DNA of 64,000 nucleotides from Tomocerus qinae (lineage: Eukaryota; Arthropoda; Collembola; Entomobryomorpha; Tomoceridae). Positions 46,887 to 57,371 of the stretch are shown here, one piece after another. The stretch covers positions 62,062,001 through 62,126,000 of the forward strand of contig CM034546.1 in the NCBI GenBank assembly GCA_020055645.1, written 5' to 3'. The position numbers and the translations under genes were made by a program. The stretch's first letter is position 1. Each line of letters begins with the position of its first letter. The notes below the pieces were generated by a model. That model saw nothing but the letters and a program-made list of their open reading frames with translations. It had not been told where the DNA came from and did not search any database.

Positions 46887-49373
46887 TCAATTTCCTATGG
46901 TCGGGAAAGTCTTAAGACATTTCCACCCGTCCATAAAACCTGATGCGTTATCAATTTCGATCCCAAAGCCTTCTTCACAAAATATTTCGAAAATTCGCTT
47001 CATAAACATTAAATAGGTGTTTGAAATTAAATGGTATTGTAAAAATTCGTCGATCCAATAAGTGTTGCCGAGTTTAGGAGAAAACCCATTGATCATCATT
47101 ATTTTCATTAAAGCATAGCTAACCTGTTTGTGGAGTACACTGTGGATTTCAAAGTTAATTAATTTGAAATCCTGCTCCATTGATCGAAATAATGGAGGCA
47201 TAATATTTTCCGTCTCTTCTATCTTCCCAATATCTATTCTTGATTGTGAGCATCCTAATCGTTGCCTCCAAATCTCTTGATACATACCTGGTAACATATA
47301 TTTTTGTGCACTGATTACATTAAGAAATGAACTGACCGATGTCCTAATCAAATGAATACCAACCATAACAACCATCAAAACATTTTGGTCACTGTAAAGT
47401 GCAACAGAGCCCGAAGACTTTACCTCAGTCCATTTAGCATGAGCAAAGAAATTATCACAAACTACATGACTAACCATAAACACATGATCTATACTAACTG
47501 GCAAATGTAATTCAACACTGTCATCTCCGATACTTAACCCAAACAGTTGTATCATACTGTCTAAAACAATTGGATGACACATGTAGTCAACCAGATTTCC
47601 TGCCTTTTTAGGGTTAGGAATTAAGGCAATAGCTTCATTGTCCCCCACCCAAACGGTTTGTATACTTTGAAACGCCTCTCCAAAATGTAATCCTATCTGT
47701 GGGGCAAACATGTAAAATTCACTAGATTCTCGTTTTATTGAGCAGCGATTTTTAATATCTGCAATATTTTCTGAAGAATGTTGTGCGTTGGAAAAACATT
47801 TTTCCGAAAAAGTATCCGTAACATCCACTTTCAAGGACGTATTTAGGGGGGGTGCTAGGGTGCTTAAGCACCCCCTAAATATTTTGAAAACACACTAGAT
47901 ATTATCGCGTTTTCACCACTTATGTAATATTCAAGTATTTAATTCCAAATTGGAGGAAACATATTTTCTTTTTCATATGACACAATAACATATATTTTAT
48001 TTTCGAGCCTTTTCGAATATGTTTGAACATTTTCGAATCCTTTTTTCCCTGTATTGAACCTTAGAATCTGAGATTTCTGTATATTATATTGTTACAAAAT
48101 ACAAAATGGAAATGTGCTTAGCAATTGACCACTTCTGAAAAGAGGTTTTTTGTTTAAAACATCTAAAACTAAATCGGCCGAACTGGGTGGGTGATGACAG
48201 ATAAATCACATATTTAGAAGGCTCCCAGCCCCTTAATCTAGATATAAAGTGGATTTTTTTGACAAAGATTAAAAATCATAAATTTTTTCGCGCTTCGCGC
48301 GTATATTTTTCTTTTTTACTAATATAATGATGCAAGGACGTATTGAGGGATGGGCATTACCAAAATCAATAAAAAGAGCCATTTTTTCTCACAATCACAC
48401 AAAAATTTCGCGCTCCGCGCGATTATTTCCTTTTTCAGGCCTATTTTGTCTCCTTTCCGCCAAAAAAAAATCTAAAAATTTTCGCGCTAAACGCATGTAA
48501 ATATCACTAAAATATCTATTGGAATTAGCCCCTTCCGAAACTCAGTTCTGTATACGTGCTTGTAATGACGGTTCTAATTGCTTGATTTATGTAATACTCA
48601 TTTTTAGAAATTAGCACCCCCTAGATCCAATTTCTAGATACGCCCTTGTCCACTTTCTTATGTAAAGTAACAAAAGCACTTGAATGTCGTTTCCAATCCT
48701 TTTCATCATTGTAACCATTCACATTTTGGAAAAGATAAATCTTGATATTGTACATATTGGTCTCATTTTTTACAGGAGAAGCCACTACTTGAATTATGTA
48801 TTTTTTCTCCATTTCTAATTCTAAAGGAGATTCTACGACGAAATCTTTGACTTCTAGCACATCGAGCTTAACATTTTCAAATTTTAACAAGACGTCTTGT
48901 CCAGCAGCCAAAATGATTTCTAAAAATCCTGCAGCTGGCAACACAGTAACATGTGCAACTTGATGGTCTTTTAAATATGGAAGATCACCCAAATCCCACG
49001 TATGTTGATACACGATATCAGCCAGATCTGCCAAAATTATTTTTCGACCAAGAAGAGGATGAATGGTCTTTTTGAAATTATCTCCAGAAATATCGGTCCA
49101 ATACTTTTCTCGCTGAAATGGATATGTTGGCAGAGGCAGTTTTTTCCGATGCCAACATTTATCTAAAGGTGCCCAATTTACATCTACTCCATTTGTATAT
49201 AAAATTCCTAAACTGTTTAGAAATTTTTCCCAGTCGTCCTTATTTCTGCGTAGTGAAGGCAGCCACAAATGACTTCCCGAACAATTTATGTTAGTCATTC
49301 CTAGCGCCAGCAAAATGGGATGTGCCCCAATTTCTACCAAAATATTGTATTTCAGATCTCCAATTGTACACAT
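46887..49373 (-). pseudogene. PKS segment 2: end of AT, dehydratase, split by a transposon
   Basis: The part before the insertion (49373 to about 48649) holds the post-AT linker (LPTYPFQREKYW) and the DH N-terminal hotdog half, with HPLLGR and DHQVAHVTVLPAAGFLE, where a His sits in place of the Gly of the usual HxxxGxxxxP motif. The part after it (about 47831 to 46887) holds the second half with HPIVLDSMIQL, the usual position of the catalytic Asp. The hAT-like element 47832-48648 separates the two halves. DH activity is uncertain even without the insertion. Confidence 0.85.
47832..48648. mobile_element. hAT-like non-autonomous element (817 bp) inside the PKS
   Basis: Ends CAAGGACGTATTTAG and CTAGATACGCCCTTG, flanked by exact 8-bp duplications TCCACTTT (47824-47831 and 48649-48656) made from PKS coding sequence. 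The interior has three TTCGCGC-type palindromes near 48,290, 48,405 and 48,480 and no transposase. Termini resemble those at 55360-55535 and 62621-62775, and a truncated relative lies at about 60810-61191. Confidence 0.92.
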
Positions 49374-49397
49374 TCCTTTTTGGAAATTTACTATTTC

Positions 49398-51785
49398 TCA
49401 TGCATGTCTTACCCAATAATCCCCTTCTAACATTTCATCATCAGAGATAATCAAACCTGTCGTACCGGATATATATCGACATCTTGGGGGTTTGTATACA
49501 ATTTTCTTAGCAAAGTCTCCAAAAGGTTTTTTTATTTTGTCCATTTCTCGAGAATGGAATGCATGCGAAGCTGCCAAAATCTGACATTTTGTATCATTGT
49601 TTTGGCAAAACGTTTCAAAACTTTTGATCGAGTCTTTGTTCCCTGCTACAACCACCTCCTCGTTGGAATTAATAACTGCAATATCCAGCCACTTGTTCGA
49701 ATTGCCATCCAAAAATTCTGATATAAATTGGGAAACTTTTTCTATTGATAAACTAACAGCCATCATTCCACCTGAAGGAAGAGTCTGGATAAGTCTACTT
49801 CTTTCAACTAGTAAATTTAAAGCGTCTTCCATATTCATTATTCCAGCTGCAACGGCAGCCACGTATTCCCCTACACTGTGTCCAAGTACTACATCTGGTA
49901 CAACCCCAACACTTTCCCACAGTTTTAAAAGACTATATTCCACAGCAAATATAGAAAGCTGACTATTAATTGTTTGTTCCAACAAATCAACATCCGATTC
50001 TTCCCATATTGAATTTTGTAAGGATATTCCAATAGTTATCTGAACAATGTCTTCACATTTTCTAAAAGCTCGGCGGAATTCGAAATTTGAACGAATTAAA
50101 GATTTTGCCATTCCAAAATATTGCGATCCTTGACCAGTAAATAAAAATGCAATTTTTGGTTTTGCTATAAGAACTGGGGGGATATACGCATCCCTCTCAA
50201 TTGCTTTCTGAAAGTCATGGACGCTTTTCATTGTGATTGCCAAACGATATTTTAAATGGGCCCTGCCGTTATTACAGGTGTGAGTTAAGTCAGCAATATT
50301 TATTTTTGGATTTTTTTCGAGATATTTAGCGTAAATATTTGCCAAATCTTTGAGAGCATTTTCTGACTTTGCAGATAGAGCAAGAATATGAAAAGATTTT
50401 TCAGATTCGAACAAATCTATATTTATAGGCTTTATCAACTCATTACTAGGAGGCTCTTCTAATATAACATGAACGTTAGTCCCACTGATCCCAAAAGAAC
50501 TTATTCCCGCTATTCGAATTCGATCTGAATTTCTGGACCACTGTTGAGGAACAAGAGGAATAACAGCAGGCACAACATTCAAATCAATGTTAGGGTTAAG
50601 CTTTGTGAAGTTCTTATGAGGAGGAATCATCTCGTGCTCAAGAGCCATAATAACTTTTATCAAACCGGCCAATCCAGCTGCTGATTCAGTATGACCAATG
50701 TTTGTTTTTACCGAACCAATGAACAGCGGTTTATTGCGCTCTCCAGTGTACCCAGCCGAAATGGCTGCAAACTCAATAGGATCTCCAATAGGAGTGCCTG
50801 TCCCATGTGACTCTACATAGTCAACGTCCCCTGGATGGATCCTCGAATTTACCAAAGCATTTTTAATTGCTATTTCTTGACACATTTTACTGGGTGTTCC
50901 AAAACTGGAAGAAGTTCCTTCATTACTCACAGCTGATCCTCTAACGATTCCTAGAATTCTATCACCGTTTTTTAAAGCATCTGGCAGCCTTTTCAAAACA
51001 ATTACCGCCACTCCTTCAGCTCGACCAAAACCATCCGCTGATTCATCAAACGTTTTACAACGACCATCTTTAGCCAGAATTGGAATTTCCTCAAGTGGCA
51101 ATTGTAGTATAATAACGTTGGCCCCCAAAACCATTCCCAAATCTGATTCTCCTTTCCTCAAACTGTCACAAGCCAAATGCAGAGCCACCATTGAAGATGA
51201 ACAGCCGCTTTCTGTAGCCACATTTGGGCCGTTGAGACCCAAAAAGTGGGAAACTCTTGCCGATGTCGCAGAAAAAGCATTTCCAAGGATCACGTGATGG
51301 AAATCTTGGGCAGTTGAAGTTTCCGTTACAAGTCTTTCGTAGTCATGTGTCCAAACTCCAGTAAATACACCCGTATTGCTGCCCTTCAGAGATTGTGGGT
51401 TGATGGCTGCATGTTCAAGAGCTTCCCAAGCAACTTCCATTAAAAGCCTTTGTTGGGGATCCATAAATGCTGCTTCTCTTGGGCTAATACCAAAAAATTT
51501 GGCATCAAATTCATCAATGGCGCATTTCAGAAACCCGGCTTTTGATTCTGTAAATCTTGAATCGTTCAGTTGAAAATCAAAAAGTCGTTCCAATGGAACC
51601 GATCGGATTTCATCTCTTCCATTTTGTATCAACTCCCAAAATTCTGAATTACTGTTTGCTCCGGGAAAACGGCAACTGTATCCAACAACCGCAATTGCAT
51701 TTTTATAATGTTTGTAGTTTTTCTTTGTAACAAAGGATATTTCATTGGTTCCAAATTCTTCAGTCCCAGCTACTTCAGTTTTCAA
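49398..51785 (-). pseudogene. PKS segment 1: ketosynthase and acyltransferase
   Basis: About 795 residues. KS begins at IAVVGYSCRFPG (about residue 31). The active-site cysteine is Cys195 in TESGCSSSMVALHLA (the usual motif is DTACSSS), with His327 in ESHGTGTPIGDP and His365 in KTNIGHTESAAG, so the Cys-His-His triad is complete. After the KS-AT linker, AT has FTGQGSQ (about 549-555), Ser637 in GHSVGEY and HAFH at 741-744. In established PKS practice HAFH suggests malonyl-CoA rather than methylmalonyl-CoA loading. The segment ends in YWVRHA followed by TGA; the same frame continues past it into segment 2. Confidence 0.92.
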
Positions 51786-53531
51786 AAAATTTACTTCACT
51801 AAGTGTTTCGTTTCTCCAAGTTTTCCACGAGAGGTAAGCTTTCTGTATTTGATTATTGCAAATATTATTGGTATTTCACCCGTATAATAAAAGGTATTAA
51901 TCAACTTTTGAATAGAGGTAAACTACCAAGTTATAATATAGATATCTATACTTAGCTTTTAAGGTAATTGGTGTATCTCTAGTACCTAGTAGGTCTACAT
52001 ACTTACTTGAAATATATCAAATGTGCTATCTTCTTGATTTGGTGTAATGGTTTCAAAATCAGACAATATTTTGACGTGCAACAAACCGCTGTAAAACGAA
52101 AACAATGCACCAGAAAATTGGTCGAATTTGATACATTTTGGTTATTTTCTTTACTTTGGTATTTGGCTGTTTTTGATGAATATTTGATCGTTTGTGCATT
52201 ATTGCATCAATGTTATGAACTAACTGTTTTAACCAATTTACTAATAATAAAAATTCAAGTTAGTATTTGGTGGATTATTGGATTTAATAAAATAATAAAG
52301 GTAGCCACTTACGATTTTGTTGCCCCTATGTTCGTGATATTAAAATTGTATTTTTCTTGCAATTCTCCATTTTTAGCGAGCCAAAAGTGGTCGTATAAGA
52401 TATCCGGCACTGAGATTTTAAAAATGTCATGCATATAAATATCATTATCTTGAACAAAGTAAAACCAAAACTCAACAGCAAGATGAAGTTCAATCTCAAT
52501 TCAAACTCTACATCACAAGCATTATGGACGCGCGAATTCAATTCAAGCTAGCTCATCACAGCGTGTGACTCTGGTACAGGGAGCTCGCTCATTTTTGACA
52601 CCACCCTCAAACTTTTCAAACGCCTCAGGGCATATACTATAAACTATCAGTCATATAATTTTCGAATTTTATGTATGCCGGAAGCATGTTGTGCTCAGTG
52701 TACAAAATACCATTTACTACTTACCAGTGGTAAGTGGTTTTTAATGGTATTTAACGTTAAATACCACTACGTAATAAGTAGTGGTAAGTGGTATAAATGG
52801 TAAAAATGGTAAAAAATAGTTTCTTTTAAATTTCGTGTTTGAATTTTGAATAAAATTCGGTGCCAAAGTATGAAATAGCTTAGCAGATGATCATTGTTGT
52901 CACAAATTGATAAGTGTTCGTCAATTAGAGTAGGATTCAACCAATGGGGGCGCTAACAACCCTTGCCGATTGAGAAATTAATTGCAATTAAATTAGCATC
53001 AATTTTAAATGGGCGATACCAAATACAATATTTTTTCTTCATTTGTTTTATAATTTTTGGTGTACAATCAAATAAATATGATTAAATTAATTGCTTAAGG
53101 GGCTAATTGGAAATATTTCATAGAAAATAAAGTTTTAAAACTTATATTTTAGGAAGTCTAGTGTATCTGTACTCAGCTGTCTAATCAATCGCTAAAATTT
53201 ACCATTTTTACCATTAAATGCATTTTTACCATTAAGTGCATTTTTACCACTGTGATGGTAAAAAAGGCTAAAAAGTGGTAAATTTTGTACACTGGTTGTG
53301 CTTTCAATTCAAATGATGCATTGATGCGGTTAATGTTCCGATCTAATGATTGAAATAAATAGCAAAAAAATATGTAATGTAACTATGTTTCAAAAATTAA
53401 TTGAAAAAATTAGGTAAATACTAATAAGTAGAAATTATAAATTACTAATAGCAGTATGCTCTGTGATGTAACAAATATTTTAACGCTATTTTTTATCAGA
53501 GAAGTCGTCCAATAAAATATTCATATTATAT
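51786..53531. other. Intergenic upstream of the PKS
   Basis: A hAT-like element occupies 52696-53294. A 143-codon open frame at 52007-52438 (+) has no recognisable domain and is not called. Any missing first PKS exon would lie in about 51,840-52,690; none could be identified by eye. Confidence 0.5.
52696..53294. mobile_element. hAT-like non-autonomous element (599 bp)
   Basis: Ends CAGTGTACAAAATACCA and GGTAAATTTTGTACACTG, flanked by exact 8-bp duplications GTTGTGCT (52688-52695 and 53295-53302). Subterminal regions are arrays of TGGTAAAAATGG/TTTACCATT words. No coding capacity. Confidence 0.92.
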
Positions 53532-55957
53532 TCAATATGTTTTTCGGAAATTTAATTTCGTTGGGGCCTTAATTGCTCTTAACACAATATTACAACACTT
53601 CATGTCCAGCCGTCGTTTATTAATATTTTGATGGAATACTTTCCCCTTAATGATCTCATAAGGAAAACATACCTGCAGTTTCGGTTGCCTTAATATCACA
53701 AAAGGTTTATACTTACGACAATTGTGTCCTCCAAGTTTCACCAACTTGTCAATAGCTTTAAATTTGCCAAAGTCTGGAGTTATGACCATCATCGATAGAT
53801 CAACTGTTTTTTTCCCGTCTTTCACATTCAAAGTTGACAAAAAGTCCCCTTTTAAACCAAATAACTCGTCACAGTTTTTGATTACCTAATTGAAAAGAAT
53901 AATATTTCACAACCATTTTGAATAATGTGTCCGAACAAATCCACAAATCATATAAAACTATTTTTTCTTATCGCCATAATAAATGCATGCATACCACAAG
54001 CTTTAGTAATACGGTTTGTAGTTATGCCTATTATTATAGTTAATTTTCAAAATTTCGGCTTAAAAAATATCACAAAACAAGAAAAATCTATTTATTGCAA
54101 CTCTGACCGAGTTTTTCAATTTCTATATTTTCAAAACATAAAATTGAAATCCAGTCCAATGTATGTTTTATAATATAATTTAATATAAATTTCAGGTAAA
54201 CATGCTTCGCATATTTCACGATTTCCAGTTTCCATATTCGACCTGAAGCCAAACTCTGTTATTTGGAGATAAAGGTTCAGATTACAAGTATATTTTTACT
54301 GAAAAAATAAAATGTGGAAGCTTTACGTACGAATGTATCGAATTTTGGGACTAGTGATATCCCAATTTAGTTTTAGTACGAGCGTACTAAAGTTAACCGG
54401 GAATATTTATTATTTTAGTACAAATGTACTTAAAAACGAAAGATCTTATTAAGATAAGAAATATTGGTAAACGAAGTATTTACGAAAAAGTTTAAGTAGG
54501 TACGGAATACACTAGTCCCAAAAATCTATACATCTGTGCTTAAATTAAAAGGGAATAGACGTCTGTCTTCCAGGTTTGATACAAATTAGAAATAATAGTA
54601 TACATATAGGTATAGATAATTTTTAAATATACAAAATTTTTTCCACTACGTATACGTTCCTTCCTTCTTTTTGAATTTAAAATTTTTAAACTTTAAAATT
54701 TTAAAAATCGTGAAGCTACTCTTAATTTTAATTAAATCTGAATATTATTCTCAATAATATGTATTTTGTCATTACAGATTCGTTACGCGTACAGAATCAT
54801 CTAGAAAATTTTGCCCACTGAAAAGCGGAAATTACATTTGATTTATTAATTTGTCACATAAGTCTACGTACGTACCATTTTAGTTGAATTCAGCACTACA
54901 CATTTTTCATAGACAGGAACATTCCAAGCATGAGTGATAAGGCTTTCCAGTTTTTGTATCTTGGTTGTACAAGAACTTAATGTGATTACGATTACATCGT
55001 CATAGTATGAGGTCAAGATTTTCCTAATAAATAGCAGAAAGTTAGTCAAGTAAATTTTGATGTCTTACTTAACTTAAATATTTATACATAACTAGGAACT
55101 TATACACGTCTAACGTTATTAGATTTTTCCAATTCCCACTTCATTCATTTTGAGCTAATCAAAAGTAGTATAAGTGAGAATTTGACGGAAATAAAAATGC
55201 TATATACACCTTTGACGAAAAATTAGATTTTCAATACATATTTCTTGAATTTGTTACAATAATAACAAAATGTTAGTAAATAATTTTAGCTATGTTGATA
55301 AATAAATTTAGTTATGTTAGTTTGCTAAATATTAGATGTTTTCTATTTACTGTTGTATCCAAGCACGTATCCAGTAGGGGGCGGGGGGGGGGCGGCGCCC
55401 CCTCTAAATCTGAGAAAAAGAGAAGATTTTTCTCAACAAAGGTCAAAAAATGCAAAAAAATTTCGCGAATAGGTCTCTTTTTCACATTCATTTTGGTTGC
55501 GCCCCCCTTTGATCAAATTTCTGGATACATGCCTGGTTGTATTGTAGAATATTAAAAATATCTTCTGGTTTAGTTTACGATTAAATCATGTCCATTTCTG
55601 ACATGTTGTTTTACAGATTTTTTTCAAATTATATAAATACTCACCCAAGACAGTCTGAAACATCCTCTGAAATTAATATTACCGTATTAGCAATAGTGAC
55701 AACTCTATTGAGTGATTTCGCCAATACAATTGCCTGTAAAGCCATTTCATCGTCTAGGGCAGTAGTAATCCAAGCAAACTTATTTTTCGCTTAAATAACA
55801 AAATATCCCAATCAATTATTTCATTTAAAATCAATAGATACTATAATATAATAACATCAAGTAAAAAATATTATAGTTGTTGATAAGTTTCATTTCATTC
55901 AATTGTTAATAAAATGAAAAGTATGCTAGTAAAATAAAAGATTCACTTACCCGACAT
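53532..55957 (-). CDS. Glycogenin-like GT8 family protein lacking the DxD motif
   Basis: Four exons on the minus strand, 55957-55951, 55789-55645, 55023-54876 and 53885-53532, with GT/AG borders and phases 1, 2, 0, giving 654 nt, 217 residues and TGA. The protein follows the glycogenin fold: AWITTALDDEMALQAIVLAKSL at the start, YYDDVIVI, then KLESLITHAWNVPVYEKCVV and NCDELF, then DLSMMVITPDFGKFKAIDKL. At the place where glycogenins have DAD (the Mn/UDP-glucose site in CVFLDADTLV) this protein reads NST, and the GGDQG segment is missing. It is therefore probably a non-catalytic relative. It is shorter than the usual catalytic domain (about 260). Introns 2 and 3 carry transposon copies. The intact frame across four exons argues for a real gene. 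Confidence 0.7.
54343..54524. repeat. MITE-like inverted repeat in an intron of the GT8-like gene
   Basis: TTTTGGGACTAGTG and CACTAGTCCCAAAA bound about 182 bp with internal TAGTACGAGCGTACTAA palindromes. No target duplication recognised, so the superfamily is open. Confidence 0.6.
55360..55535. mobile_element. hAT-like MITE (176 bp) in an intron of the GT8-like gene
   Basis: Ends CAAGCACGTATCCAG and CTGGATACATGCCTG. Flanking 8-mers GTTGTATC (55352-55359) and GTTGTATT (55536-55543) match at seven of eight positions. It contains GGGGGGCGGCGCCCCC and a TTTCGCG word like the PKS-inserted element. Confidence 0.8.
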
Positions 55958-56942
55958 TTCTACGTTGTCTCGTGTAGAAATCTATGTTAATAATACACTG
56001 GTTATTACTTTTGAATGAAGCAAATTCAAATAAGCACTAAAAATGTTTTGCCATTCTGGAATGACTTTTATACATATTATGAAAATCAGGAACCAGAGAT
56101 TGTAGGTAAGATTAGCGGAAAATTTTGATTTTATGTAATATACCGTCCTGTTTACATCATTACTATGTTTATCATCATTTTAATACTCAATATGATAAAG
56201 TGAACATAACTTTATACTTCCAAATAAGGATTAAAAGATTAAATAAAACAAATTTCAACCTGTAATTGGAATAACCCTCTGCTAATAATAAGTCTGAATA
56301 ATACTCCAACATGAACCAAACCCCTCATGCATGGATAAACTAGAAAACTGTCCTTGAATATACCTAGACTAGACAAACTAACTAGATTCCTTTATGTGAA
56401 TTTATCATCAAATAGGTTTTAAGCCTTGGGTATGGTAACTGATTTAATGGTTAGAATAATTTCATTTGACTTTAGACCTGTCGCTTAATTTATACTTTGT
56501 GTTTGAAAATCAGACTTATTCAAGGTAATCAATAATCTAGAAAACATGGTACAGAAATAAAACTCTTGTAAAAAATGGTTGTTCCGGACTAATCCTTAGA
56601 TGAGTAAAAAGATACACAAAAATCTTACAATGAACATTTATTTAAGTTTCTCGTCTAAGCAAGTTTGCACAATAATTCTTCTTCTTTGCCAGGCAGTTTA
56701 CAATAACAAGTGCGCATTCATATAATAGGTACTTGTACTAATTTCATGCATTACAATACTATTTTATTCTAACTTCTTTTACGCCCTTATATTATAATCA
56801 CCATCTAAATTAGGCTTCATCATTAACAATTTTTCGGATAATTGTCTCTCCTATATGTCTGTTGCTGGAGAACAGTATATTATCATGTTTGGATATGTCT
56901 GATGCATTTTGACAATAAAGCTATGATTTGATTTGATTATAA

Positions 56943-57034
56943 TTTGTTTTGTGTACGGGTTAGCCTAAATCCTTTTTTTGTTTTGTGTACGGATTAGCCT
57001 AAATCCATTTTTGTTTTGTGTAGGAAACAGCCTA
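56943..57034. repeat. Short tandem repeat with a partial inverted end
   Basis: About 2.5 copies of a 33-40 bp unit TTGTTTTGTGTACGG(G/A)TTAG + CCTAAATCC. A reverse-complement echo (TAAGCTATTCCATACACAAA) follows about 30 bp later, so this may be one end of a small foldback. Confidence 0.5.
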
Positions 57035-57247
57035 AACTCCATGTATACGTATATAGCGATTAAGCTATTCCATACACAAAACCAAAAAATGCCACAAGCC
57101 AGTCAAGCCACTGAGATAGATTTTCATTTGGGAGACGTCTATCAAAACTAAATATTTATAAACAGTATCAACCACCCACCCATAACACTCCCTCAAGATG
57201 TATGCCCCATAAACCTCTAGTTATTAGATAATATGTGGCATGTGGCA

Positions 57248-57362
57248 TGGCTTTTGTGTATCTGAACAATCCATGAGATTTTGGATTCTTATCTTCTTTG
57301 GTTCCCAAGGGTGAAATATGGCTTTTAGCCATATTCTAGCTATGGCTGTACCTCAACGTTCA
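57248..57362 (+). pseudogene. Fossil of chemoreceptor exon 2 (29060-30578 type)
   Basis: CTTTTGTGTATCTGAACAAT through GCTATGGCTGTACCTCAACG matches exon 2 of the gene at 29060-30578 closely, with an internal deletion of about 20 bp. Neighbouring exons are absent. Confidence 0.75.
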
Positions 57363-57371
57363 TAAAATTTT

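Larger units (their letters stand above)
41966..51785 (-). pseudogene. Modular highly reducing type I polyketide synthase, interrupted
   Basis: One giant gene on the minus strand, reading 51785 to 41966. Domain order is ketosynthase, acyltransferase, dehydratase, C-methyltransferase, structural KR, enoylreductase, ketoreductase, acyl carrier protein, terminal thioester reductase. Such an enzyme would build a reduced, methylated polyketide from malonyl units and release it reductively; the product is unknown. No introns are apparent across about 9 kb of coding sequence. In this sequence it is disrupted in three ways: a TGA in frame just after the AT domain, an 817-bp hAT-like element within the DH region (47832-48648), and a frame change between the DH and methyltransferase regions near 46,880. 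The true start is not found: no ATG precedes the KS in frame, so a short upstream exon spliced at about 51840 is possible. Dead gene, null allele or partly assembly error remain open. Confidence 0.9.

Noticed and set aside
5282-49420. Recoding of TGA as an amino acid (two TGAs occur at otherwise coding positions in a receptor and the PKS)
   Set aside because: FANCI and the GT8-like gene end at TGA, so TGA is a normal stop here; independent mutations are simpler.
41966-51785. PKS as bacterial or fungal contamination
   Set aside because: The gene is interrupted by a transposon whose relatives lie in introns of neighbouring animal genes, and both flanks carry animal receptor fossils or a spliced GT8-like gene.
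52007-52438. 143-codon open frame upstream of the PKS as a possible gene
   Set aside because: No recognisable domain, hydrophobic pattern or splice partner, and the sequence is AT-rich enough for such a frame by chance.
53700-53743. A 44-bp intron in the last exon of the GT8-like gene (GTAAGT ... CTGCAG)
   Set aside because: Splicing it would bring a stop in frame almost at once, while reading through gives a PF...KVFH stretch that lines up with the glycogenin C-terminal part.
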